From Mucilaginibacter sp. (GTDB lineage: Bacteria > Bacteroidota > Bacteroidia > Sphingobacteriales > Sphingobacteriaceae), in assembly GCF_025362475.1 (NCBI RefSeq), contig NZ_JANYGH010000058.1:248001-312000 (forward strand): a stretch of 64,000 bases of DNA, read 5' to 3'. Both the position numbers and the translations under genes were made by a program. The notes under the pieces were generated by a model. That model ran no database searches and was not told the DNA's origin. It saw only the letters and a list, made by a program, of their open reading frames with translations. This document shows, piece by piece, positions 48,643 to 56,803 of this stretch (position 1 is the stretch's first letter; every line of letters starts with the position of its first letter).

Positions 48643-50109
48643 TTGAAAAAAATTAGTCTTGCTATAATAATCTTATTACTGTGCTCATTTAAAGCGACTT
48701 TTGCCCAGCCCTCTGTTAAAAAAGACAGCCTGGCTGATTACATTTTACTGAAGGATCAGGAGAAACGGGAAAGAAAAGTAATCATGTACATTAAAACTTT
48801 TTTTCAAAACTCACCGCTGGATCAACTTGATGCTAAAAAGAAAGCCATCACCGATACTTTTACGAAATATAATTTCGAGCACAGGGAATCAATATCATAC
48901 TTTATGGAAAGTATATATCAGAGACGGCTTGAAAACCTCCAGGAATCACAAAACGCCTTAATAAAAGCCATAGATGAGGCACACAAAAGCAGCGACCACC
49001 TGCTTCTTTTTGATTATTTTACCCATCTCGCCTTTTTACAAACCGACGAAGGAAATTCCATTGGAGCAGTATCAAGCTATGGGCTGGCAAAGAATGAAGT
49101 AAAAAAATTAAATGATCCTTATTTAGAGGCATTGTTAGATGTCAATATATCTGATATATATTATAAGAGTGGTCTTTACGGCCAGTCGCTATCCTACCTT
49201 AACCAGGCGCAACGCATTATTGACGAAAACAAGATCAATCGCCTTAACGCTTTGAGTCTGATAACGTATAATAAAGCCGAGAACTATTTCAGGACCAGAA
49301 ATTACGATTCTTTAAGGCTTTGTCATGAAAAACTATTTGGTCCCAAAAACCGAACGTACAAATTACATACCTATCAAAAACGTACCAGCTACTATCTTGA
49401 TTTATTAAAACACAACTATAAAGGCGCCATAAAGAAAATTAATACATTATTAAAAGATAGCCTTTATGTAAAAAGCGACCTGGAGGAGCAAATGCTTGCT
49501 GATGCCTATTATAGTAACGGACAAATAGATTCGGCCCAATACATGACCGAAAAGCAACTGGCTAAACCATCTCAAAAAAACCATCCCGAAATAAAATACC
49601 ACCTATATGAAGTACTTGGCCAAATAGCCGAGCTTAAAAACGACGAAAAGCTTGCCGCCTACAACTTTAAACTGGCATTGGGAGAATTAAAACAAAACAT
49701 CAACAACCTATTGCAGGTAGGTGATAAATCCTCCCAGATAAAAATCAATGAAGTGCAAAGCCTCTATTATGTAAACCTACTCAAATATGAGCGGGAGCGC
49801 TTATGGATGCTATTTGCTATTGCACTGGCAGTTTTAGCAGTTATAGTTGTTGCTATATTTTACCGCAACAGCCGACAGAAAAGAGATTACGAGCAATTGC
49901 TATTTGCAGCAAAAAAACAGGAACTGGCTTCTATAAACTCCCATGAGGTACGTAACCACCTGTCAAATATCTTAGGCCTGCTTGATTTGATGAAGGATAG
50001 TGAAACAAAAGAAGAATTGCTTAAAACACGCAAGTATTTATTGTATTCGGCCGAAGAGTTGGATAAAAATCTAAAAAACGTATCTCAAAAGCTAAGTGAA
50101 AAGGATTAA
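48643..50109 (+). CDS. TPR sensor protein with lone HisKA-like domain
   Basis: A 488-residue membrane protein. A signal peptide is followed by about 330 residues of TPR-like helices, then one transmembrane segment (LWMLFAIALAVLAVIVVAIF) and a short cytoplasmic tail. The tail carries an H-box-like SHEVRNHLSNILGLLDLM, typical of HisKA, but the chain stops about 55 residues later, with no ATP-binding domain. It starts with TTG. It may be a phosphotransfer or dimerisation partner for a separate kinase, or a truncated kinase. No second frame with an ATPase domain follows before the next gene. Confidence 0.75.
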   Translation: MKKISLAIIILLLCSFKATFAQPSVKKDSLADYILLKDQEKRERKVIMYIKTFFQNSPLDQLDAKKKAITDTFTKYNFEHRESISYFMESIYQRRLENLQESQNALIKAIDEAHKSSDHLLLFDYFTHLAFLQTDEGNSIGAVSSYGLAKNEVKKLNDPYLEALLDVNISDIYYKSGLYGQSLSYLNQAQRIIDENKINRLNALSLITYNKAENYFRTRNYDSLRLCHEKLFGPKNRTYKLHTYQKRTSYYLDLLKHNYKGAIKKINTLLKDSLYVKSDLEEQMLADAYYSNGQIDSAQYMTEKQLAKPSQKNHPEIKYHLYEVLGQIAELKNDEKLAAYNFKLALGELKQNINNLLQVGDKSSQIKINEVQSLYYVNLLKYERERLWMLFAIALAVLAVIVVAIFYRNSRQKRDYEQLLFAAKKQELASINSHEVRNHLSNILGLLDLMKDSETKEELLKTRKYLLYSAEELDKNLKNVSQKLSEKD

Positions 50110-50414
50110 TTAACTAAAAAAAGAATAGTTCTATCCGCATAAACAGCCCTTTTTGGCTTAAATGGCCAATACTTTACACTTTTCGTAAAAAACCACGATT
50201 TAAGAAATACAAAAATATAAAATTGCTAAAAAAGCCATTTATCGGGTTAATTATTATGTATTTGTAGTTAATTAATAGTGTTTGTTGAAAAAAATTATAA
50301 AAAAATCATTAAATCGTAGTGATTTTTGTAAAAATAATTTAAATTCGCCTTATTAATTGGCGAGATTAATACAAAAACTATCAATAGAACCCCAACTTTA
50401 CAAATTAATTAAAA
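50110..50414. promoter_or_regulatory. Leader of the type II glutamine synthetase gene
   Basis: An AT-rich 305-bp leader. AAAAATCA (50311-50318) and TGATTTTT (50330-50337) make a perfect 8-bp inverted repeat, and TCGCC/GGCGA (50345-50349/50359-50363) make a small hairpin near the start codon. These could be operator or 5' UTR structure. No exact TAnnTTTG box was found at a convincing distance. Confidence 0.45.
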
Positions 50415-51425
50415 ATGGCAACTAAACTCGAGTACATTTGGCTTGATGGGTACAAACCAACACAAAGCCTGCGTAGCAAAACAAAGATTGAAAAAGATTT
50501 CAGCGGTAAATTAGAAGATTGTCCGCTATGGAGCTTTGATGGTTCTTCAACCGAACAGGCACCAGGTGGTTCGTCTGATTGTGTATTAAAGCCTGTTTTT
50601 ATATGTCCTGATCCTCAAAGAAAAGACGCGTACCTTGTTATGTGCGAAGTTTTGGATTCAAAAGGTGAGCCTCATGAATCAAACGGACGTGCACACATCA
50701 TGGATGATGATAACGATTTTTGGTTTGGTTTTGAACAGGAATACTTTTTATGGGATCCTAAAACAAACAAACCTCTTGGTTTCCCGGCTGGTGGTTACCC
50801 AGGTCCACAAGGTCCTTACTATTGCTCAGTAGGCGCAAACAACGCATATGGTCGTGAAATTGTTGAAGAGCACTTAGACGTATGTTTAGATGCTGGCTTA
50901 AATGTTGAAGGCATAAATGCTGAGGTAGCTGCAGGTCAGTGGGAATTCCAGATCTTTGCTAAAGGTGCAAAAGAAGCTGGTGACCAAATCTGGGTAGCAC
51001 GTTATTTATTAGAAAGAATTGGTGAAAGCTATGGCGTTTCTATCAACTGGCATTGCAAACCGTTAGGTGAATTGGATTGGAATGGTTCTGGTATGCACGC
51101 TAACTTCTCAAACACTACTTTACGTACTGCAAACAGCAAAGAAACTTTCACAGCTATCTGCGAAGCTTTCCGCCCTGCGGTTGCTGAGTGTGTTGCCGTA
51201 TATGGTGCTCATAACGAATTACGTTTAACAGGTAAACACGAAACTGCATCTATTAATGATTTCAGCTATGGTGTTTCTGATCGTGGTGCTTCTATCCGTA
51301 TCCCATTGTATACAGTGGATCATAACTGGAGTGGTTACCTTGAAGATCGTCGTCCTAACTCGGCTGCCGATCCTTACAAAGTTGCCGCGGTGATTATCAA
51401 AACTGTAAAATCAGCTAAAGTTTAA
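50415..51425 (+). CDS. Glutamine synthetase type II (eukaryote-like)
   Basis: A 336-residue GSII, the short eukaryotic type. Blocks LWSFDGSSTEQAPGGSSD, FGFEQEYFLWD, GPYYCSVGANNAYGRE, NAEVAAGQWEFQI, WNGSGMHANFS and ASIRIPLYT are the active-site parts. It makes glutamine from glutamate and ammonia. It has no adenylylation tyrosine like GSI. A leader with inverted repeats precedes it and a strong terminator follows, so it is a single-gene unit. A GSI-like gene lies 620 bp downstream. Confidence 0.95.
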   Translation: MATKLEYIWLDGYKPTQSLRSKTKIEKDFSGKLEDCPLWSFDGSSTEQAPGGSSDCVLKPVFICPDPQRKDAYLVMCEVLDSKGEPHESNGRAHIMDDDNDFWFGFEQEYFLWDPKTNKPLGFPAGGYPGPQGPYYCSVGANNAYGREIVEEHLDVCLDAGLNVEGINAEVAAGQWEFQIFAKGAKEAGDQIWVARYLLERIGESYGVSINWHCKPLGELDWNGSGMHANFSNTTLRTANSKETFTAICEAFRPAVAECVAVYGAHNELRLTGKHETASINDFSYGVSDRGASIRIPLYTVDHNWSGYLEDRRPNSAADPYKVAAVIIKTVKSAKV

Positions 51426-51449
51426 TCCCCCACATATATAATTTTCTAA

Positions 51450-51486
51450 AATCCCCTGATCTTAAAAGAATCAGGGGATTTTTTTT
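51450..51486 (+). terminator. Terminator after the GSII gene
   Basis: AATCCCCTGAT pairs with ATCAGGGGATT, 11 perfect pairs across a 9-base loop, followed by a run of T. It lies 24 bp after the GSII stop and may also serve the convergent gene. Confidence 0.93.
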
Positions 51487-51494
51487 GAACCCAT

Positions 51495-51911
51495 TTATTT
51501 GGTTTTGGTATTGATGTATTGTACATAGTTGCCACCGGCAATTCGTTTAAGCCTGTTCTCCGGCCAGTTATATAAGTAAGCCCAGCAGGTAATTACTTCA
51601 TCATCCTTTATAACCTTAATCAACTCCCTTGTATATTCATGTGGATGCAGTTCGTTTGCGCCAATACCCTCATATCTGTCAATTACATCCAAAACCTTTT
51701 GGGGATTGTCAATTAAATATATCCTGCCGTAAACATATTGGTTTGTGCTTGCATCGGCAATAGCGCCCGGATATTCACCGGCATTATAAAGCCTACCTTT
51801 AAATTTGCCTTGCCCAAGTAGTTTACAATGCGCTTGCAAATAATCGGCAAACTCATTTCCGCTCATGAGCAGCGTTCCGTAAACAAATAAATACTGGTTA
51901 ATTGTTGCCAT
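51495..51911 (-). CDS. Gamma-glutamylcyclotransferase family protein
   Basis: A 138-residue AIG2/GGCT-type protein. YLFVYGTLLMSGNEF is the substrate-binding YGTL motif and VIDRYEGIG holds the catalytic Glu. The family releases 5-oxoproline from gamma-glutamyl amines or amino acids. Its gene lies between two glutamine synthetase-type genes and is divergent from the second, which could make gamma-glutamyl compounds. Substrate not known. Confidence 0.88.
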   Translation of the reverse strand: MATINQYLFVYGTLLMSGNEFADYLQAHCKLLGQGKFKGRLYNAGEYPGAIADASTNQYVYGRIYLIDNPQKVLDVIDRYEGIGANELHPHEYTRELIKVIKDDEVITCWAYLYNWPENRLKRIAGGNYVQYINTKTK

Positions 51912-52041
51912 AAATAAAACCTACCTCAAACAAAGGTAAGGCCTAATTCGTATGAATGGATATAACATCCGGAGCAGTTTTTTTATGTTTACATCATAAT
52001 GGCTATCTTGCTAAATTGAAACCGGCCGTATATTTTATACC

Positions 52042-53400
52042 ATGAATCCAGAACAGATCAAAACATATTTAGAAGAAAATAACATCCAAAAAATAAAATT
52101 TGCCTTTGCCGATATTGATGGCGTTTTACGCGGTAAGGTGATCCACCCCAAAAAATTTCTCGAAGGCCTGCAAAGTGGTTATGGTTTTTGCGATGTAGTT
52201 TTTGGATGGGATAGCAATGATGTTTGTTATGATAACGTAAAGCTTACCGGTTGGCATACCGGCTATCCGGATAAACTTTGCCGTATCGATTTAAATACCC
52301 TTCGTAACATACCGTGGCAGGATAATATACCTTTCTTTTTAGCCGACTACAACGACCCTAATGGCACCGCATTGCCGGCATGCCCCCGCAGTTTATTAAA
52401 AAAGATAGTAAAGGAATGTGAAGACCTGGGTTACCATGCCGAATTTGCGCAGGAATTTGAGTGGTTCAACTTCAGGGAAACACCGCAATCTATCAACGAT
52501 AAGGATTTCACCAATATCAATACCCTTACACCGGGAATGTTTGGTTACTCTATACTGCGCACCTCACAAAACAGTGATTTTTACTATGACCTGTTTAACC
52601 TGCTTACCCAATTTAATATCCCAATTGAAGGCTTACATACCGAAACAGGTCCGGGTGTTTATGAAGCTGCTATTGCCCATGATGAAGTTTTAGCCGCTGC
52701 CGATAAAGCGGTGCTTTTTAAAACCGCCGTTAAGGAAATTGCCTATAAACACGGCATTATGGCATCGTTCATGGCTAAATGGAATGAGAATTTACCAGGC
52801 TGCAGCGGCCATATCCACCAAAGCCTATGGAGTAAGGATAAGGCCGACAACCTTTTCTACAATGCCGATGACCCGAATAAAATGAGTGATCTGCATAAGC
52901 ACTATCTTGCCGGCCAGCTGTACTGCATGCCGCACCTGTTGCCTATGTATGCACCAACCGTAAACAGTTATAAGCGACTGGTTGAGGGTGCCTGGGCGCC
53001 AACAACCATTACCTGGGGAGTAGATAACCGCACCACGGCACTGCGTGTTATAAACACCACACCCGGCTACACCCGGCTGGAAACCCGCATACCTGGTTCA
53101 GATACCAATCCTTACCTGGCTATTGCAGCCGCGCTTGCTTCTGGCTTATACGGCATAAAAAACAAATTGCCTTTAAACATACAACCTACTGTAGGCAATG
53201 GCTACCAGGATAAAAGCAATGGTGTGCTTGCCCAAAACCTGTATGAGGCTGCTACAGATATGAAAAACTCGCAGATAGCCAAAGAACTTTTTGGTGAAGG
53301 CTTTGTGGAGCACTTTACCCAAACCCGGCTGTGGGAACACCGCCAATATGCTAAACATGTTACAGATTGGGAGCTGAAGAGGTATTTTGAAATCATATAA
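52042..53400 (+). CDS. Glutamine synthetase-like ligase (GSI/PuuA type)
   Basis: A 452-residue protein of the GSI fold, with a beta-grasp start (FAFADIDGVLRGKVIHPKKF) and catalytic half. SGHIHQSLW, NSYKRLVEGAWAPTTITWG and ETRIPGSDTNPYLAI are the GS motifs with ordinary changes; the final PD block reads PGSD. The length fits GSI and the gamma-glutamylpolyamine synthetase (PuuA) group better than GSIII. With GSII next door it may not make glutamine but ligate glutamate to an amine. It precedes an APH-like kinase and a HAD gene on the same strand. Confidence 0.85.
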   Translation: MNPEQIKTYLEENNIQKIKFAFADIDGVLRGKVIHPKKFLEGLQSGYGFCDVVFGWDSNDVCYDNVKLTGWHTGYPDKLCRIDLNTLRNIPWQDNIPFFLADYNDPNGTALPACPRSLLKKIVKECEDLGYHAEFAQEFEWFNFRETPQSINDKDFTNINTLTPGMFGYSILRTSQNSDFYYDLFNLLTQFNIPIEGLHTETGPGVYEAAIAHDEVLAAADKAVLFKTAVKEIAYKHGIMASFMAKWNENLPGCSGHIHQSLWSKDKADNLFYNADDPNKMSDLHKHYLAGQLYCMPHLLPMYAPTVNSYKRLVEGAWAPTTITWGVDNRTTALRVINTTPGYTRLETRIPGSDTNPYLAIAAALASGLYGIKNKLPLNIQPTVGNGYQDKSNGVLAQNLYEAATDMKNSQIAKELFGEGFVEHFTQTRLWEHRQYAKHVTDWELKRYFEII

Positions 53401-53406
53401 TGTTAG

Positions 53407-53503
53407 TCTGAACCGGGATTTGTGAAATTTATTGAATTAGCAGAATTTTAAAAGCGACTGGAAATTCTACCAATTCAATCAATTCGTTTAATTCCGGTTC
53501 AGA
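53407..53503. repeat. Interspersed palindrome with TCTGAAC/GTTCAGA ends, copy 2
   Basis: TCTGAACCGGGATT (53407) pairs with AATTCCGGTTCAGA (53490-53503), 13 of 14 positions. The inner part is AT-rich with CAATTC and GAATT words. It matches the element at 38616-38729 at both ends. It lies between the GSI-like gene and the kinase-like gene. Confidence 0.78.
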
Positions 53504-53586
53504 TAAAAATTCCAGTTCATACAATTTGATTATTATTGCGCACATTTGCCCCCGCAAAATTCCAATTATAAACCAACGTTAAAAAA

Positions 53587-54624
53587 ATGGATTATTCCAT
53601 CATTGTTAAAAAAGCATGGGAAGGCTATGATGCCTCAAAAACCATCAAGCTCATTGAAGATATCAGCGCAATGGTATCTACTAATCATGTATACCGCATC
53701 ACTTTTGATGATGATGATATCATCATAGCTAAACTATCTTATTTTGGTAAGTTTGAAAACTTTAAAGAAGATCATCGTATCATTCAAACTTTAGCCAACA
53801 ACCTGCTCTACCCGTTTGAAAATTTACTGGCCCGTTCCCTGTTAAAAAATAACAGAGTATATATTTACCATTATAAGCACGGCAAAACAGATGCCTGGGT
53901 GGTTTTTTACAACCCGACTCGAATACTTAACAGGCTCCCGCGCAGGCTTGATGACAATCAGATTAAAAAGCTGGGCCAGCAAGTGGGCAAGTTTCATAAG
54001 GCTTGCTCAAGGGTAAAAAATGTATTACCTAAATCATCAAAAACCCTGCGTACTGATATTTCGGCCTTGATGAATCAGCTGGAGACTAACGAGCAACAGT
54101 TTGGCACTGCCATGCAAGCTGATTTCTTGAAATACCATTGCGAAACCTTTATGAAGAACCGCTCGAAATACAACATGAGCTCATTCGAGATCATCCCGGT
54201 ATTTATCGACTGGAATATTGGCAACTTTTCGGTAACCCCAAGCCTGGAACTTTATTCCCGTTGGGATTATGATTGGTTCAGGATGAGTTACCGGGTGCTT
54301 GATTTTTATTTCTTCAGCCGCGTGGTATCTGATGTTGGCGATCGTACGGTGTTCAGCTATGTGATCAATACGATGATGGAAGACAGGTTCATCCTGTTTT
54401 TAAAAGAATATCACAAGATAAATCCCCTTACTGCAGACGAGATCAGGTTTATGAAGGAGGCTTACCGGTTTTTTATTTTAAACTACGTGATCAAAGATGG
54501 CAAGCACTTTTTTAGCGAACAGTATGCGCAGAAATTACAATCAGAGGCCTTTAATATCTACCTTCCATCGGTCGACAGGGATTTTGACGCGGAAAAAATT
54601 ATTGAAGCACTTAAATTAAAATAG
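53587..54624 (+). CDS. APH/ChoK-like phosphotransferase
   Basis: A 345-residue protein kinase-like fold protein. An N-lobe with IIIAKLSYFGKFENFKED (lysine) precedes a C-lobe with IDWNIGNFSV, which takes the place of the HxDxxxxN loop, and SRWDYDWF, a DFD-like metal motif. The HxD histidine is Phe-Ile here. It is related to kinases acting on small molecules such as amino sugars or choline. It lies between a GS-like gene and a HAD gene on the same strand. Confidence 0.75.
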   Translation: MDYSIIVKKAWEGYDASKTIKLIEDISAMVSTNHVYRITFDDDDIIIAKLSYFGKFENFKEDHRIIQTLANNLLYPFENLLARSLLKNNRVYIYHYKHGKTDAWVVFYNPTRILNRLPRRLDDNQIKKLGQQVGKFHKACSRVKNVLPKSSKTLRTDISALMNQLETNEQQFGTAMQADFLKYHCETFMKNRSKYNMSSFEIIPVFIDWNIGNFSVTPSLELYSRWDYDWFRMSYRVLDFYFFSRVVSDVGDRTVFSYVINTMMEDRFILFLKEYHKINPLTADEIRFMKEAYRFFILNYVIKDGKHFFSEQYAQKLQSEAFNIYLPSVDRDFDAEKIIEALKLK

Positions 54625-54679
54625 GCAATACTTTAATATTTAAGCATATTGCACCCTAATAACTACATTAAACTCAAGC

Positions 54680-55549
54680 ATGAAAAAAATAGAAAACTTT
54701 AAATCCATTATTGACAGGTATAAGGTTATTTTTTTTGATGCATTTGGCGTATTAAAAACCTATAAGGGCCTGCTGCCGGGTATAGAGCGAACCTTTGATT
54801 ACCTGGAACAGCAAAATAAAGAATATTACATCGTTACCAATGATGCTTCCAGGAGCCCCGCGCAACTGGCAGAATCATATAATACAAAAGGCCTGCTCGC
54901 CGTAACTCCTAACAGAATCATATCATCGGGCATGCTTACTAAGGATTATCTTGACCTAAAAGTGAACGACGGCATTGTAGCCTATTTGGGCACTCCCGAT
55001 TCGGCGCATTATATTGATAGCTCGGGCTTGCACACGCTACCCGTAAGCCTTATAAACGAGGATAATATTGATAAGGTAAACGCCCTTGTATTTTTAGACG
55101 ATGAGGGTTTTGACTGGTTTGATGATTTGAATAAGGCCGTAAATATTTTGCGCAAAAGAACCATACCGGCAATTGTTGCCAATACAGACCGGGCCTATCC
55201 ACGAACCAAGCATGATGTATCCATAGCGGTTGGTGGTTTGGCCAGTATGATTGAGGCAATTGTTGGGAAAGAGTTTATCCGTTTTGGTAAGCCCGATTCG
55301 CAAATGTTCATGTTTGCTTATGATCTGCTGCGCGAGCAAGGCCCCATCAGTAAAAAAGATATAGTGATGGTTGGCGATACCCTGCAAACTGATATTTTAG
55401 GTGCCAATAAATTTGGGCTCGATACTGTTTTGGTACTATCGGGCAACACCCAGCCGCTTGATGCCGAAAACAGGATAATAGCAACAGGGATTGTACCAAC
55501 TTATATTTGCGATTCGGCGGTTATAGAACGTGGCGAGCTGGGATTTTAA
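54680..55549 (+). CDS. HAD-superfamily IIA hydrolase (NagD-like)
   Basis: A 289-residue HAD protein. The nucleophile motif reads FFDAFGVLK; the usual second Asp (general acid) is Phe. TNDAS (motif II), GKPDSQMF (Lys) and MVGDTLQTDILGANKFG (motif IV) are normal, and the cap domain is of C2 type. The family includes PLP and sugar phosphatases. The DxF change also occurs, as DxW, in a HAD-IIA subgroup I recall. Cotranscription with the kinase-like gene is likely, with a 55-bp gap. Confidence 0.85.
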   Translation: MKKIENFKSIIDRYKVIFFDAFGVLKTYKGLLPGIERTFDYLEQQNKEYYIVTNDASRSPAQLAESYNTKGLLAVTPNRIISSGMLTKDYLDLKVNDGIVAYLGTPDSAHYIDSSGLHTLPVSLINEDNIDKVNALVFLDDEGFDWFDDLNKAVNILRKRTIPAIVANTDRAYPRTKHDVSIAVGGLASMIEAIVGKEFIRFGKPDSQMFMFAYDLLREQGPISKKDIVMVGDTLQTDILGANKFGLDTVLVLSGNTQPLDAENRIIATGIVPTYICDSAVIERGELGF

Positions 55550-55558
55550 ATCCCCGAC

Positions 55559-55960
55559 CTACTTATAGCGCAGCGGCGTATGCCTGCAAACGCCAACATA
55601 TCTATTATTTATATAATGCGCCAGGGCTATTGTTAACCCACCCAAAGGCACAATAATCGCTTCGGCTATATTGTTTAAGATAGCATGCCCCAGCATTATT
55701 ATCACAAAGCCTGCAAGCAATAAAATTAAAGGTAGCGCCTTGCGATGGCTGCGCAGGTAAGATAACCCTATTGAATATCCACCTATCATCAGCGCTAAAA
55801 CAATCATTCCCCACTCTACCCATGGTGTTGCTAAAAACCCAAGACCAATTAATGGCAAACTGGTAAGCAACAGTGGCACTACCGCACAATGAATGGCGCA
55901 TATTGTTGAAGCCGTTATGCCAATACCATCCAACCTGGAAGATGTTTTATGAAGATGCAT
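55559..55960 (-). CDS. MerC-domain membrane protein
   Basis: A 133-residue four-helix membrane protein. TICAIHCAVVPLLL carries the paired cysteines of MerC-type mercury transporters, followed by three more hydrophobic segments. The second ATG at 55960 (MHLHKTSSRLDGIG) is preferred over that at 55987. No mer operon is near, so metal transport is possible but mercury resistance is unproven. It is convergent with the HAD gene. Confidence 0.82.
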   Translation of the reverse strand: MHLHKTSSRLDGIGITASTICAIHCAVVPLLLTSLPLIGLGFLATPWVEWGMIVLALMIGGYSIGLSYLRSHRKALPLILLLAGFVIIMLGHAILNNIAEAIIVPLGGLTIALAHYINNRYVGVCRHTPLRYK

Positions 55961-56097
55961 GCCGCAAATATAAAACAAATGCAACATAATTGCTTTTAAA
56001 ATTTTATTATCTTAATTAAATACATTAACATTGATGTAACATATTTTTAATACAAGCGTCAATAATTACTTTTGCAAACTATTACTATGATTGAACT

Positions 56098-56733
56098 GTG
56101 ACACTGATAGCTTTATATAGAATAAAACTTAACTGGCAAAACGCATTCGACACGAGTTTAAAACGCGTTAAGCTTATTATAGGCACGATGCTTATTGTAG
56201 CTATAATTAATATTATGCCTTCTTTTTTCAGGAGTATTGAACAAAGGAATGGTGTTGTATTAAATGATTGGGTTCTGGCTCATTTACCAGCCGTCGACGT
56301 GTCTGTCCCCATTTTCGCCATTATATGGGGTATGGGTATACTTATGATGGTAAGGGCCTTATATAAACCCGCCATCGGCATGACCTATCTTTGGACACTT
56401 ATATTTGTTTGTATAGCCCGGTTTCTAACATTAAGTTTCGTAAAACTCGATCCCCCGATAGGGTTAATCCCGTTGGTCGATCCGCTTACCGGGTACTTTT
56501 ACGGTCACGCTGCTATCACTAAAGATCTTTTCTTCTCTGGCCACACCGCATCCCTGGTTTTAATATATCTCCATCTGGAACGGAAAAACGATAAGCGCAT
56601 TGCTCTTGCAGCCATGCTAATTGTGATGATGCTATTACTGGTGCAGCATATTCACTATACTATGGATATACTGGCCGCGCCGGTTATAGTTTATTGTTGT
56701 TACCGCTTTACCCGCGCGCTTGGCTTTAGATAA
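56098..56733 (+). CDS. PAP2_C / sphingomyelin synthase-like membrane phosphatase
   Basis: A 211-residue protein with about six hydrophobic segments and a GTG start. KDLFFSGHTASLVLIYL and HIHYTMDILAAP are the two catalytic histidine blocks of the PAP2_C group, which includes sphingomyelin and ceramide phosphoethanolamine synthases. Sphingobacteriaceae are known to make sphingolipids, so a headgroup transferase or phosphatase is plausible. The gene is alone. The exact donor and acceptor cannot be read. Confidence 0.8.
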   Translation: MTLIALYRIKLNWQNAFDTSLKRVKLIIGTMLIVAIINIMPSFFRSIEQRNGVVLNDWVLAHLPAVDVSVPIFAIIWGMGILMMVRALYKPAIGMTYLWTLIFVCIARFLTLSFVKLDPPIGLIPLVDPLTGYFYGHAAITKDLFFSGHTASLVLIYLHLERKNDKRIALAAMLIVMMLLLVQHIHYTMDILAAPVIVYCCYRFTRALGFR

Positions 56734-56803
56734 AACAGAATATTCAATAATTTAAATTTTATTTTGCATTCCCTATAATGCAACTTATATGCATTAGCGT
56801 TTA

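Noticed and set aside
50110-50414. Glutamine riboswitch in the GSII leader
   Set aside because: The inverted repeats are short and no known riboswitch core could be matched by eye.
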